NCBI GenBank assembly: GCA_904066235.2
Contig: CAJFCV020000001.1
Span: 13,573,291 to 13,637,290 of the forward strand
Reading direction: 5' to 3'
Source of the DNA: Bursaphelenchus xylophilus
Taxonomy: Eukaryota; Nematoda; Chromadorea; Rhabditida; Aphelenchoididae
Length of the DNA: 64,000 nucleotides
The notes beneath the pieces are model-generated. The model made no database searches. It saw only the letters and a program-made list of their open reading frames with translations, and had not been told where the DNA came from. The stretch's first letter is position 1, and every line of letters starts with the position of its first letter. The position numbers and the translations under genes are program-made. This document shows, in pieces, positions 10,361 through 21,668 of this stretch.

Positions 10361-10871
10361 CAACGTAGACTGCTTTGCTTTTTCAGCAAATTTTTTTTGA
10401 CAAGGAAAGTACTTCTATGGGGTATGAAGTTACAGGTCGAGTCATATATCAAAAAATCGCAAAGTTTTTTGATCCAGAATATATAAAAGTTAGCTGCCTA
10501 ATTTTGGCTTGTAAGGATGAAAAAATCACCTGAACATTTCTCGCAACACCACGCAAATGCCTTTTTGACAAAGTCTTTACCAAATCAAAAGCTTTCTTTT
10601 GAGCTAAAGAAAACCCTGGCATCTTGACAAGCCTTAACATATCAAATTTTATTAATACTACACCTTAATGAGTAGTTCCAATATAAAAAAGGGGCATTTG
10701 TGTGGTGTTGCGGGAAACGCTCTGAGGATTTTTTCACCCAGACAAACCAAAATTAGGCAGCTAACGTTTGCATATTCTGAATCAGAAAAATTTTGCGATT
10801 TTTTTGATATATGACTCGACCTGTAACTCCGTACCCCATAGAAGTACTTTTCTCGTGAAATCTGTCTATTT

Positions 10872-11095
10872 CCTAGTCCGTCCGCAACGTCGCTGGACTA
10901 AGCTTTACGATGTGCACTGTGTCCGAAGGCTTCAGGGTGATGAATAATAAGAAAGTACTCCTTGCAACATGCAATTTGTCAATTTTGTACCATGGAATAG
11001 GCATTTTTGTGCTGTCGCTTGCACTCTGAATTTTTTGCACAGCGCAAGCGCCAAAAATCAGTTCAGCGAGTTTCCGGGCTGGACTAGAATTTTAA
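10872..11095. repeat. AGTCCGTT-type GCACNGTGC MITE, degenerate
   Basis: Left end CTAGTCCGTCCGCAACGTCG and right end CCGGGCTGGACTAG, with GCACTGTG and CACAGCGCAAGCG inside. Related to better copies at 38323 and 49300. Confidence 0.5.
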
Positions 11096-11120
11096 GGCAC
11101 TGATGTTTGGGCTGTTCTGA

Positions 11121-11545
11121 CAGGGGAAGTATTCCAAGTGCGACGCTCAGATTTTGATGAAACTTGGCCCAAATTTAGAACAATTTTTTCTAATGTATAT
11201 GCGAGAATCCTAGCTCGCGTTTTGCAGAAACAACCGAGATTTTTAGATTGAAAGTCGGTCAAAATTTAGGACTTTTTACAGAATTTCTATTTCAACCGTA
11301 AAGGATAATGTTTCTACAAAAAATCGAATTTTTCCGCACGAAACTGCCAAAGTTATGGCCAAAAAGCGTTTTTCTCTCTGACCGCTCTCTTTATCGTGCT
11401 CTCTCGGCGGCAAAAATCGGTCGATATCTCGGCGGCGCCCGCAAAGCGCGAGCTAAAACTTTCAGGAATTGATATTTAGTCCATACCCGACGTGTGTGCA
11501 AAATTTAAAGAAAATCTGAGCGTCGCACTTGGAGTACTTCCCCTG
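11121..11545. mobile_element. GGGGAAGTACTCC-family MITE, complete 425-bp copy
   Basis: Terminal inverted repeats CAGGGGAAGTATTCCAAGTG and CTTGGAGTACTTCCCCTG. The inner block order is TTTTGCAGAAACAACCGAG, TCAACCGTAAAGGATAATG, ACCGCTCTC and CTCGGCGGCGCCCGCAAAG. Flanks are TGA and TAA; other copies have TTA/TTA, compatible with a TNA target as in PIF/Harbinger elements. Confidence 0.8.
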
Positions 11546-11569
11546 TAATTTTCTGTATTTTAGGTTCTT

Positions 11570-12500
11570 TGCCACAGTTTAGACTTTCCGGACCTTCCGG
11601 AAAGTTGCCGGGCTGATTGCTGGCGTTTGCACAGTGCAAAGAAACATCCCAAAATCCCAAAAAAGCCTGCCGAAATTAGTCCAGCGGCTTGCGCACTTAG
11701 CATTCTTATGTCCAAATAAGGATTTGTTTAGACAAAAGAAAAAATTTCTTCTTTGGAAAAAAATCTTTTTTAAAATTTTTAGAATTGTCGTTTTTATTTT
11801 TTTGATAGCAAATGCCAAATACGTGCGTTTAATCGCAAAAACACTCCTTATTTATGCGTAATACGAAGGGAAATCGAACTTTTGGTCCCATTCCTGTATT
11901 GTATTTTCCGATAAAAACTGGCATTTACACAATGACTGTAAATCCAAATTTCACATACATCGAATAGATTGTGCCTGACGCATCCTGCACAAAAACGCTT
12001 TATTTTTAACAGTTTTTCACAACGCGCCTCCAAAAGCGGACAATTGACGGTACAAAAAAGTGTAGGGCAGCGACTCTGGCGCGCGTTTGTAGCAAAAAGT
12101 GTAATATGGGCCCGAAATCGGTTGCTGTACTCGTAAAAAGGAGTGTGTTTTCGCAAGAACGAGTGGGAATACACATCTATTTTTTACGCACTACAAACCC
12201 ACGTTCCTACGTACCAATTATGTTTTGTGTGGCGAAAAAAAGTTGCGTCCCTCGCGGCGATTGGTGATGAGAAAAAACCGGGAAATGCAAGGTATCTTAC
12301 TAGTTAGGCCAAAAATAGTGCAAATCTGGATGCTCTCTTTGAGCTGTCTTTCCGTCACAAACTTTGAAAAATATTTTTTGGTCGATTTCTTGGTCGACTT
12401 GGCAAAACATGAAATTTTTTCAAAGCTAATAATTTTAAGGCATTGCGATTCTTTTGAGTCCTAAATTGACCGGTAAAAGTTAGAGCAAAGATTCAGCGTT
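11570..12500. other. No gene recognised; one GCACAGTGC remnant
   Basis: A degenerate AGTCCGTT-type MITE end lies at about 11570-11640. The rest (AT-rich; frames at 11848-12174 minus and 12225-12464 plus) shows no splice-supported or family-like coding. Confidence 0.35.
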
Positions 12501-12516
12501 CGTTAATAAGTTGCTG

Positions 12517-12673
12517 TCAGTCTGTGGGGAAAATAATGTTGATTCGTTGCGCCTTGGAATCGGCCATCATCGCCTTGCGGCGTCTATCCGCAGCTGGAAT
12601 GTTGGTACAAGACGGCACTCTTTTTTCGACGAGGCGAAACATTTTTCCGCCGTTACGTTTCCGACAGACTGAT
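12517..12673. mobile_element. PAL-1 palindrome, diverged
   Basis: Ends TCAGTCTGTGGGGAAAATAATG and CGTTTCCGACAGACTGA. Interior GCGCCTTGGAATCGGCCATCATCGCCTTGCG is the GGAATCGCC subtype. Confidence 0.7.
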
Positions 12674-12781
12674 AGCATTTTATTGGAGAAAGCAATTAGA
12701 GTCGTCGGTGTGATTTTTGCGGCATGCACTGTGCAAGAAAAGTCAGGGCTCAAGCAGCAGCCCAAAAAGGCCTGTTGGCAC

Positions 12782-13184
12782 TAGAGGTGGCAATGGGGCC
12801 GGGCCGATTTTTGCGGCCCGGCCGAATTGAACAGGCCGGCCCGGGGCTTTTTCCAATTTGCTCAGGCCCGGCCCTGTTCGGCCCGATAATGCAAAAGTTT
12901 GGGTAAAAGTCTTTGTACTATATACTGGATGGTTTTATGCAAGGTTTTTAAAGAGCTTTAAAAACTGCTAAAATTGAATACACGTCATAAAAGTTTAACT
13001 AATACACATTCATCACTTTTGCAAAGCATTCGAGTTTTACTTTGCTTCTTTAGTATTAAAATTTTGTCACTTATCAATCTTCCGGGCCGGGCCGAAAGTC
13101 TCGGCCCGGCCCGTGGGCCGAAGCGGGCAGGCCGGCCCTGGGCTTTTTCGAATCTGCTCAGGCCCGGCCCGATTGCCACCTCTA
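12782..13184. mobile_element. hAT-type MITE (GGGCCGGGCC), 403 bp
   Basis: Inverted ends TAGAGGTGGCAAT / ATTGCCACCTCTA, with flanks GTTGGCAC and CTTGGCAC (7 of 8 identical), as for an 8-bp hAT duplication. Subterminal arms are extremely GC-rich (GGGCCGGGCCG...), the centre is AT-rich. It is inserted in an AGTCCGTT-type GCACNGTGC element (about 12685-12781, continuing at 13193). A worn relative is at 32632-32720. Confidence 0.8.
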
Positions 13185-13315
13185 CTTGGCACGGTTCAAG
13201 GTGATCCTTTGTTTTCGCAGAGTGTCTGTCGCCGACTTCATAACAAAAAACTTTAAAAATCACCGGCTTCAAAAAAACTTGGGGAAAAAAGCAAGGTAAT
13301 CTACAATCTACCCTA

Positions 13316-13350
13316 TCAGTCTGTCGAGAAAATACTGTGGATTTTTCGCG
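13316..13350. repeat. PAL-1 left terminus only
   Basis: TCAGTCTGTCGAGAAAATAC followed by TGTGGATTTTTCGCGGC, with no matching right end nearby. Confidence 0.55.
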
Positions 13351-14150
13351 GCCGGCGATGGGGGATTTGAGTGTTTTTAAGCGCGACCTCTCGAACGAGA
13401 GTAGTGCCGGCATCGCTTTCGTTCCCACATACCGTGGCCCCTGGATTTTACGCGCTACAGCTGGTCAAATTCACGACATTATGGAGCAATTTTGGCTCCG
13501 ATCCCGCCACTTCTCGACCAACACATAAAGACCGGTCCTTAAAGAATGCCAAACCAGATTACGCCACGAGTACACGTGTAGTGCTAGAACTGCGGCTGAA
13601 TCATTCGATCAGCGTAAGAGGGGAGAGCTAATTAGTAGAAGTAGCTTGAGCCGCAAGAGCCGAGCAGAAGGGGCTCAGGGCGAGCCCTAAAACACGCTTT
13701 TTACTATACATTTGATCTTGACATTGTGTAAGTCGTGTTGGAATTTGTCGCACGGCAATTGGTGAAAGTTTTAGCTCGTGTTTTCCAAGGGAACCTGAGT
13801 TTATTCAAAGAGTTTTTTTCGTAAGCTAGACGTGTTTTGACGAGGAGTTTTGTCAACAACTTTCTATTATGATTATTACAGTTAGTTCAGGAATACGTCA
13901 GCATGTTTTCCAGACGCTGCAGCTTAGACGTTGAGTCCTTAAAATACTTTTTCTTCCTCTCATCTGATACTGTACTGTCTGATCTTCCACCATTCCCCCC
14001 AATCCCGATGATTTGACGATGATGCGAGGGCTTTTAGGGCTTTTGTTTTAGCCAGTAGTTTAATGTTCAAATCCAGGATTTTTTTGATATTATATTTTCC
14101 ACCTTATTTTCACGTCCTCTGCGCCAACACAATGCACACACACCAACAAA
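13351..14150. other. No gene recognised
   Basis: An open frame at 13337-13528 (plus) has ordinary composition but no splice or family support. The rest is unstructured. Confidence 0.3.
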
Positions 14151-14152
14151 AT

Positions 14153-14345
14153 TTAAGCGGTTTTCGAAGCCGAATAATCTACATAATGGAATCGCATGCT
14201 TGGCGGATCGGCAAGTAGGTTGTGCATCTTTGGTCCGGGGGCCGCTTTGTTATATTCGCTGCCTGTGAATTTCTCCCTCTTAAAGCGGTTTTCAATTAAT
14301 TTAAAATGTTTTGCGGTCGTGGCCCACAACACGCGTGAATTCGAT
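14153..14345 (-). pseudogene. Protein-coding fragment, unknown family
   Basis: The minus-strand frame ending in TAA at 14153-14155 reads as ordinary protein: KHFKLIENRFKREKF, then TGSEYNKAAPGPKMHNLLAD, then a Tyr/His-containing end. It is open for about 68 codons with no ATG at a credible place. No acceptor of the TTTCAG type lies at its upstream end. Upstream sequence in another frame also looks coding, so a frameshifted fragment of a gene is possible. I do not recognise the family. Confidence 0.3.
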
Positions 14346-14536
14346 CGTGAACGGGAAGTCGGGGATTAGCCGCCGCCAAAGCCGCCTTACAGCACAAAGG
14401 TCGGCGATGAGCAGCTTCGTTGGTTCGGGGCGATGAATAAGCAACTGTCAAGGTTCAATCCGAACAGGGAAGTGGTGCGCCTGAGACCAGCATGATATGA
14501 GGAAAGTCGGCGGAAATTTGGAGAAAATCTCGTATG

Positions 14537-14691
14537 TCAGCCTGTCGGGAAAATAATGTGGATTTCTTGAAGTAAAATGTCTTGGCTCGTCGTAGTCGCG
14601 CACCAAATCGTCGGTCGCGGCTGGACGTCGCAAAGCCATAATGGGAGATTCCAAGGCGCAACGAATCCACATTATTTTCCCGACAGATTGA
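14537..14691. mobile_element. PAL-1 palindrome, GTGGATT type
   Basis: Ends TCAGCCTGTCGGGAAAATAATG and CATTATTTTCCCGACAGATTGA; interior GCGCACCAAATCGTCGGTCGC and CGTCGCAAAGCCATAATGGG. Confidence 0.8.
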
Positions 14692-14706
14692 TATCGTCTT
14701 TCACAT

Positions 14707-14781
14707 TAATTTGTCGGGAAAATAATGAGCACGATGTCGATTTTCAATGCGACAGGGTCATTATTTTCTCGACAGGCTGAT
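14707..14781. mobile_element. PAL-1 palindrome, GAGCAC type, short
   Basis: 75-bp copy: TTGTCGGGAAAATAATGAGC to TCATTATTTTCTCGACAGGC, only 15 bp from the previous copy. Confidence 0.7.
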
Positions 14782-14804
14782 AGATGGGCCAAAAAGTCTT
14801 GAAC

Positions 14805-14965
14805 ATTTACGGATTAGAATTACGATTTTTCTACCGCAATCTACGTAGTATGATAGAAATTTTGCATTGACCGCTCCAAAGAACAGATAACTATAGGAAT
14901 CTATTGAATTCATTTTTTTCAAAGCTTGCAAAGCTATGGGAACTTGTTTTCAAAGAGTGCTTCCT
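14805..14965. repeat. Dispersed repeat, inverse copy of 28650-28800
   Basis: GAATTACGATTTTTCTACCG, CTACGTAGTATGATAGAAAT and CCTATAGGAATCTATTGAATTC blocks match in reverse complement the sequence at 28650-28800. The family is unnamed here and terminal repeats are not resolved. A GGGCCAAAAAGTCTTGAAC end at 14786 resembles the mariner-like MITE at 35130. Confidence 0.5.
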
Positions 14966-15269
14966 GAGACTTTAAAAATGTCTGGTTAACCTTATGGTAA
15001 ATATTCAAGCCACTTATACACCTAGAAATTTAACTCACGACATCTAGCTGCCAAATCCATCGTTTAAGTTTTCTGTTGTAAGCAACTAACTGTTGGTTTG
15101 ACTTCCAAGAATGCCCGCGGAATCTTCATGGTTCTTTCAGCTGCCCGCAAGTGTGAGCCCGCCAGAGATTGGCACGTGGCTATCACGGAACCCGTATGCA
15201 GAATTTATAGAGCCGCAGAACTTATAAGTCTTGGTTATGTCTTTTCTAAAACGTTGTGATTGGAAAAGC

Positions 15270-15455
15270 TATAGGCAAAAAGTAATAGGTTCCTCTCTGA
15301 CCGCTCTTCGAATTTCGCTTTCTCTCTCGGCCTCAAAGATCGTTGAATATCTGGGCTGTACCTGCAAAGCGCGAGTTAAGACTTTCAAGGATTGATATAT
15401 GATCTATGCACAAAATATATGCAAAATATATAAAGAAAATCTGAGCGTCACACAT
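15270..15455. repeat. Degenerate right part of a GGGGAAGTACTCC MITE
   Basis: TCTCTGACCGCTCTTCG, ATATCTGGGCTGTACCTGCAAAGCGCGAG and AAAGAAAATCTGAGCGTCACAC occur in family order. Confidence 0.5.
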
Positions 15456-16010
15456 GTAAGCCTTCCTTTGTCAAAGGATGTCTCATACAGAAGACTTCCG
15501 TCTTCAGACTTTTTTTTTGCATTTCCGATAAGTATCATGGCTTATTTCTTTAATAAAGTTATTGGTTATGTGCAGCGTTTTATGACCGCCAAAAAAACTG
15601 CTGTTTACGCTCAAAAACATAACCAAAGCTCGAGCTTAGCATCATAAACTTGCTTTCATAACCAGAAACGGGCGCCGCATTAGTTGATTGGCTCGTTTTT
15701 CTGAAAAGACAGCTTACCGGTAATCTTTTCAACGGGACTTAGGCTTACAGCTTTCCGCTGAAAGGTTGGCGCCTGAGCGGTTTCCAAACCACACAAAGTA
15801 ATATATGGCAATTGGAAAAGCGGCTTTGTTTCCCAATGAAAAAACAAGAAACCTGAGGGGGGAGTTTAGGATTATTGGGCTGCAGGAACCCCAACTTGCT
15901 CCTTGATCGATGCTTTATTTATCGAGCATTCTTTTGCGGCGCCAACTTGACGCAGTTTTAACAAATTAAAATTTGTGAAAGTCTGAGCTCGCAGCTTTTG
16001 GCGGCAGCCG
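15456..16010. other. No gene recognised
   Basis: An 82-codon frame (15399-15647, plus) starts inside the preceding MITE remnant and has no support. The remainder shows no pattern I can name. Confidence 0.3.
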
Positions 16011-16015
16011 AGATA

Positions 16016-16159
16016 TCGTCTGTCTGGAAAATAATGAGCAATGTCGCAATCCCGTCGCTAAAGTCAAAAGCAATTTGATTTTGCCGCGACGCAATTCATT
16101 CTCTCGGCGGCGACGCCATTTTCAATGCAAGAGGGTCATTATTTTCCTGACGGACTGAT
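16016..16159. mobile_element. PAL-1 palindrome, GAGCAC type
   Basis: CGTCTGTCTGGAAAATAATGAGC paired with TCATTATTTTCCTGACGGACTGA; interior TTTGATTTTGCCGCGACGCAATTCATT. Confidence 0.7.
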
Positions 16160-16284
16160 AATGATAAATTTCAAAAAATCCCAAAAAATCTTATATGGCA
16201 AAGAGATTTTTGATATTCAAAATTGCGTATTTCTTCGTATACGCAGGCTGTAATATGTAGCAGGCCGCAAAAAATTGCGGCCTG

Positions 16285-16598
16285 GGGGCAAAAATTAAGG
16301 ATTTTTTGCCGAATTTCGGCATGAAAAGTTTTGTGCCTACTTCTACTGTAAAGAATAATGTTTCTACAAAAAATCAAATTTTTCCGCACGAAACTGCCAA
16401 AGTTATGGCCAAAAAGCGCTTTTATTTCTGACCGCTCTTCACGTTTAGCGTGCTCCCTCGGCGGCAAAAATCGTTCGATATCTCGGCGGTGCCCGCAAAA
16501 CGCGGGCTAAAACTTTAGGAATTGATATTTGGTCCATACCCGAGGTGTGTGTAAATTTTAAAGAAAATCTGAGCGTCGCACTTGGAGTACTTCCCCTG
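16285..16598. mobile_element. GGGGAAGTACTCC MITE, right two thirds
   Basis: Begins inside the element (TTGCCGAATTTCGGCATGAA) and runs to the intact end CTTGGAGTACTTCCCCTG. The left terminus is missing; 16190-16285 shares a block (TACGCAGGCTGTAATATG) with 49560-49650. Confidence 0.7.
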
Positions 16599-16865
16599 TT
16601 AGTTTTTTCATCGTAGCTGAGACGTTGCTTATGTCGCAGCGATATTTCGATGCACAGTGCAAAAAAATGAAATGAGTCTAAAAAATGCTTGAGCCATGTT
16701 GTTGTGAAAAAGGAACTGCAGAGGTCATAAATTTTGTAGCCGCATTGAAGGGGTTTTTTTGTATCTAGTGTTATTTCCACAACTCTTACATCAGAAAAAT
16801 GGCTGTTCTGTGGCAAGCAGCTCGAAATGTACAAAAATCAAAATGCCTGTTACGAAGGAAGTAAA

Positions 16866-17314
16866 CGAAGGAAATACCTCAAGTGCGACGCTCAGATTTG
16901 GTTCAAATTTTGCACACGCTTCGGTCATAGGTCAAATGTCAATCCCTAAAAATTTTAGCTCGCTCTTTGCAAGGGCGGCTGAGATATTCAACGATTTTTG
17001 CGGCCGAGAGAGTACAAGAAATGAGGAGAGCGGTCAAAGAAGAGCGCTTTTTGGCCATATCTTTGCCAGTTTTGTGCGGTAAAACTTGATTTTTTGTGGA
17101 AACATTACTCTCTACAGTAGAAATAGGCATAAAACTTTTCATGGCAAAATTCGCAAAAAAAGTTTGATATTTTGCCATTTTTTAACCTGAAAATTTTGAT
17201 TATTTTTGCAAAGCGCCAGCCAAATGTCTTGCATATGCCATAGAAGAACTTATTCTAAATTTCTCCCAAGTTTCGTCCGAATCTGAGCGTCCCACTTGGA
17301 CTACTTCCTTGTGC
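16866..17314. mobile_element. GGGGAAGTACTCC MITE, diverged full-length copy
   Basis: GGAAATACCTCAAGTGCGACG at the left, CGTCCCACTTGGACTACTTCC at the right. Family blocks are in order but with many changes. Confidence 0.65.
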
Positions 17315-17689
17315 AAATGAAATTCATAATTCTCTCCCCTGCTTGTAACAAATTTTACAGCGTCTAAGAATAGATTATAGAGCAAGATCGGATTGTTTTG
17401 TTCCCCGCTGCTTAACGGCTTTTCCGGCAATTTTGAAGCGAAATCAGAGCGGTCGGTCGTTGGCCCCGCTTTCCGTTTCATTCCCCTCAAAACACAATAA
17501 ACAACACGTAGATTATTAAAGGGCAATGAAGAGGATTTATGGAAGAGATCAAAGATAATTGAAGTCTTTCCATTTTTCCGTCTGAGAAAATGTGAAATAT
17601 TAGTCTGTCGGGAAAATAATGTGCACTCTGCCGCATCGCCGCAGAGAAAATGAATTGTGTTGTGACAAAATCAAATTGCTTTTCTGTTT

Positions 17690-17850
17690 AGCGAAGTGAT
17701 TTCAACACTATTTTCAAAAGACAAAGATTCAATCTGGCGATTTTCCGGACCGCGACAATTTGAGAAAAATACGAGTAGTCGATCTGCCCAGTCTCTGAAA
17801 GACATGCTACATGCCGTTTTATAAAGATTACAAATCCTTACTTCAGCTGA
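17690..17850. repeat. 161-bp direct repeat, copy 1
   Basis: Starts AGCGAAGTGATTTC and ends CTTACTTCAGCTGA. Copy 2 is at 18301-18461 with the same length and few substitutions. Minus-strand frames in both read ICNLYKTACS...FFSN, a sign of common ancestry rather than proof of coding. Confidence 0.75.
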
Positions 17851-18298
17851 CAAGGGAAGTACCCCATGTGCGACGCTCAGATTTTGATGAAACTTGGCAC
17901 AAATTCAGAATAATTTTTTTCTAAGATATATGCGAGAATCCTAGCTCGCGTTTTGCAGAAACAACCGAGATTTTTATATCAAAAGTCGGCGAAAATTTAA
18001 GACCTTTTGCCGAATTTCGGCACGAAAAGTTTCATGCCTATTTCTACGATAGGGTGTAATGTTTCCCCCAAAATTGATTTTTCTGCGCGAAACTGGCAAA
18101 GCTATGGCCAAAAAAGTGTACGTTCTCTGACCGCTCTCCGCGTTCAGCGTGCTCTCTCGGCGGCAAAAATCCTTTGATATCTCGGCGGCGCCCGCAAAGC
18201 GCGAGCTAAAACTTTCAGGAATTGATATTTAGTCCATACCCGACGTGTGTGCAAAATTTAAAGAAAATATGAGCGTGGCACTTGGAGCACTTCCCCTG
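17851..18298. mobile_element. GGGGAAGTACTCC MITE between the two 161-bp repeats
   Basis: Ends CAAGGGGAAGTACCCCATGTG and CTTGGAGCACTTCCCCTG, with all internal blocks present. Flanks are TGA at the left and TGA at the right. Confidence 0.8.
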
Positions 18299-18300
18299 TG

Positions 18301-18461
18301 AGCGAAGTGATTGCGAAACTATTTCCGAAAGACAAAGATTCGATCTGACGATTTTCCGGACCGCGAGAATTGGAGAAAAATACCAGTAGTCGATCTGCCA
18401 GTCCTCTGAAAGACAGGCTACATGCCGTTTTATAAAGATTACATATCCTTACTTCAGCTGA
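18301..18461. repeat. 161-bp direct repeat, copy 2
   Basis: AGCGAAGTGATTGCG to CTTACTTCAGCTGA; see copy 1 at 17690-17850. Confidence 0.75.
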
Positions 18462-18608
18462 GGTCAAAGCCGTTTTAGCGCCAGAAAAATTTGAAAATGG
18501 CGATCATCACTTTATGACGGTTAGCCGCGGTTGATGATTTGATGCTCGACATCGACCAGACGACATTGTGCTCATTATTTTTCCGACAGACTGATGGAAA
18601 GTGCTACA

Positions 18609-18764
18609 TCAATCTGTCGGGAAAATAATGTGGATTTGTCGCGCCTTGGAATCTCATCTCATCGCTTTGCGACGGCTAGCCGCGGCTGATGATTTGGTTC
18701 GCGACATGGACGAGGCGAGATATTTTTTCCGCGACAAATCCACATTATTTTCCAGACAGACTGA
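18609..18764. mobile_element. PAL-1 palindrome, GTGGATT type
   Basis: TCAATCTGTCGGGAAAATAATG to CATTATTTTCCAGACAGACTGA; interior CGCGCCTTGGAATCTCATCTCATCGC and GCGACATGGACGAGGCGAG. Confidence 0.8.
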
Positions 18765-18769
18765 TATTT

Positions 18770-19740
18770 ATTACTTTCTAATTTCGACAGGAGCTGTCAT
18801 CGACAAAATAAATGTATTATAGATGATACGATAACATATTTCTTTCAATCGACCGTACACGCCGAAAAAACCTTTGGTCGCTGCTGATCTTTCGTACAAC
18901 TAGTACGTTTTCGCGGCTAAAGACCGCGTTCTTTCATGGTATCACGTTATTCTACTTTACTGTTGTTTATCCACAAACAGTGGCTCCCGTTGATTGCCCA
19001 AAACAAATTATCCGATGTACCACAAGTTTTCATGTAATTTCCCCCGTCTGAAGGCCGAGGTTCGGCATGCTTTTTTATTGTGAAAGATGCGTTTAGACTT
19101 TTGAGCCGTTAAGCGGCTTTGCGCAAAAATCCAAAATATACAAGCAGTGTAGAAAAAAAGAAATATCAATAATTAAATGGCATTTCGATGTACTACATAT
19201 TCTTTCGTATTTCATTTTGCGATTTTCAGCGAAAAAGCGATAGATTAAACTAGGATTTATCCTTGTGATTTTTGCTATTGTAAATAGTAATATTTTTATT
19301 GCTGTATAAATCGATGAAAACAAGAAAAAAATGGCCGAAAACTAAAATGATAGATAACCAAAGAAATTACAAGCAAGGAAAGTGACATTTTCCGCAACTT
19401 TTGCATCAGAAAAAAAGGCTGCAAATCTATGGTAAAGAACATAAAATACAGAAACTCAAATGCCTATAAACAAAGAACGGCACCAAGTGCGACACTCAGA
19501 TTTTCGTTAAACTCCGCACATACGTCCGGTACATACTAATATCAATTCCTGAAAACTTAAGCTCGCATAGTGCAGGCTCAGCCGAAATATTCAGCTATCT
19601 TTGACGCCGAGAGGGTACGCGAAATGTGGGACAACAAAACTTTTGTTTACACCGTGTAACAATCCTTTTTGAGCAGTCGCCCGTACAACGACGTTTCTCG
19701 CACAGTGGAAAAAAATCAGTCTAGTGACAATCCGGAAAGG
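18770..19740. other. No gene recognised; a degenerate MITE at about 19478-19640
   Basis: AGTGCGACACTCAGATTTTCG, GCTCGCATAGTGCAGGCTCAGC and GCCGAGAGGGTACGCGAAATG show a worn GGGGAAGTACTCC element. The rest is AT-rich without credible exons. Confidence 0.4.
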
Positions 19741-19746
19741 CTGATA

Positions 19747-19894
19747 TCAGACTGTCGGTAAAATAATGAGCACAACGCCGCCGCACCAATCGCGTGGCTG
19801 AAGTGAAAAGCAGCATTTTTTCGCCACAATTCATTTTCTGGGCGGCGATTCGATTTTCGGCGCGACAGTGCTGACTATTTTCCCGACAGTCTGA
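19747..19894. mobile_element. PAL-1 palindrome, GAGCAC type
   Basis: TCAGACTGTCGGTAAAATAATG to CTATTTTCCCGACAGTCTGA; interior TCGCGTGGCTGAAGTGAAAAGCAG. Confidence 0.75.
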
Positions 19895-20329
19895 TAAATG
19901 ACCTACTCTTTGACATGATCTACCCGAAATCACTTCGCTAGTGATTTCTTGTCCGTTGTGAGCCTAACCAATCCCGAAAAAAACACGTAGCCTATACTCT
20001 TGTTCCTTATTTTAGGCGTTGTTAATCTATTCGTATGTGTAGCACCAATTTTAACGGATCCCATCACAAACCGTACTCCCACGGCACACTTAAACCATCG
20101 GGTCTTATCAGGGCATTTAATTAAAAGCCTCCAGAATATTCATCAAGATTTTCTGACAACTATTTGATGACGACTTATTGGGCGTTGCCTTTGATGACGA
20201 AAATGTGGCCGGTTCAATTAGTATTAATATCAGCAAGACGTGATGATAATAACACAATCTACATAGAAGACCTTGTTGCTTCTATTTTTGTAAGATTTTT
20301 ATCAGCATTGGGCTAGAGAGAAGATTTTT
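19895..20329. other. No gene recognised
   Basis: Moderately AT-rich and apparently unique. No splice-linked frames, terminal repeats or motifs seen. Confidence 0.3.
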
Positions 20330-20333
20330 TTAA

Positions 20334-21648
20334 AGGACCAAAACAACTACATTTGAACGCGGATTTTTACGGCTTGGAGGTGCGCCTCGCCAAAAGTTGC
20401 GAAAATCCCGCGAAAAAAATAAATACAAAAAATAATTGAGAATTTCTCTCGAACATGTTGTTGACAAGAAGAATTGAGGTTTTATTCATGTTCAAAAGCT
20501 GGGAACAAGGCTGTTGGGTCTTGTGGATCGTGACAATACCCCTTCAGACGCTTTTGGGTAACACTGATGTAAGTTTTTTTTGATTTCGACGGTTTTTTTC
20601 GCATTTAGGTAGATGTGAAGGAAAATGTGCAATGTTTTTGATGTTCCTTTGAAAAACGGCATGCGCGCAATGTTGAGGAGCAGGTGTTGGACTCAACGCT
20701 TTTGTGCCGGCGATTTTATTACCTAGTTCGACCTGTTTTTACCCATTTTGAGGTGTTTTATATTGTTTTAGTCAAGTATTTTAATTCCAGAATTGTTCAA
20801 TCGCCTGGAATCGCCAATGAAGAACGAAGGAACTATTGGACCACGCGGAATTGTGACTAACGTCAACGCTTCTTTATCTGAAATGTACTTCAAACCGAAG
20901 GAATCTAACTTAATCTTTTATTGTCTAAAGCATAAATAAAACATCAGACGAAGGTTGAATGTTTAAAATTCTGCAGTTGTTGGTACATCCGGTGATGTTC
21001 TGCCCGTTTTCGTCTCCTGCACAGGACCCATTGGCTCACGAACACAAGTCCCAGTGTAAACTAAATGTAGCATTTAAGCAAACAAATAAAAAAGACATTA
21101 CCTACAAATCCATAGATGTCTCGAATCTTGATGTCAAGGTGGTTCTTTGGAGAATTCTTCTTCACGCGTCCTTCAAGAAGATTGAACTACTCTGGAATTA
21201 AAATACTTGACTAAAACAATATAAAACACCTCAAAATGGGTAAAAACAGGTCGAACTAGGTAAGAAAATCGCCGGCACAAAAGCGTTGAGTCCAACACCT
21301 ACTCCTCAACATTGCGCGCATGCCGTTTTTCAAAGGACATCAAAAAAATTGCACAATTTCCTTCACATCTACCTAAATGCGAAAAAAACCGTCGAAATCA
21401 AAAAAAACTTACATCAGTGTTCCCCAAAAGCGTCTGAAGGGGTATTGTCTCGATCCACAAGACCAAACAGCCTTGTTCCCAGCTTTTGAACATGAATAAA
21501 AACCTCAATTCTTCTTGTCAACAACATGTTCGAGAGAAATTCTCAATTATTTTTTGTATTTATTTTTTTCGCGGGATTTTCGCAACTTTTGGCGAGGCGC
21601 ACCTCCAAGCCGTAAAAATCCGCGTTCAAATGTAGTTGTTTTGGTCCT
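20334..21648. mobile_element. 1.3-kb palindromic element with TTAA target sites
   Basis: TTAA at 20330-20333 and 21649-21652 flank inverted ends AGGACCAAAACAACTACATT / AATGTAGTTGTTTTGGTCCT. Arms are about 455 bp (20334-20790 and 21196-21648) with few differences; the spacer is about 405 bp. The spacer holds an AATAAA (about 20935) and no transposase frame. TTAA duplication is the signature of piggyBac-type transposition, so this is best called a non-autonomous palindromic TTAA element. It ends only 21 bp before the TATA box of the next gene. Confidence 0.85.
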
Positions 21649-21668
21649 TTAAGGGCCTTGAAAGAAGG

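Larger units (their letters stand above)
17601..18594. mobile_element. Composite PAL-1 with internal duplication and inserted MITE
   Basis: Left terminus TAGTCTGTCGGGAAAATAATG (17601) and right terminus CATTATTTTTCCGACAGACTGA (to 18594). Inside are two direct copies of a 161-bp block (17690-17850 and 18301-18461) separated by a GGGGAAGTACTCC MITE. See the separate entries. Confidence 0.6.
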
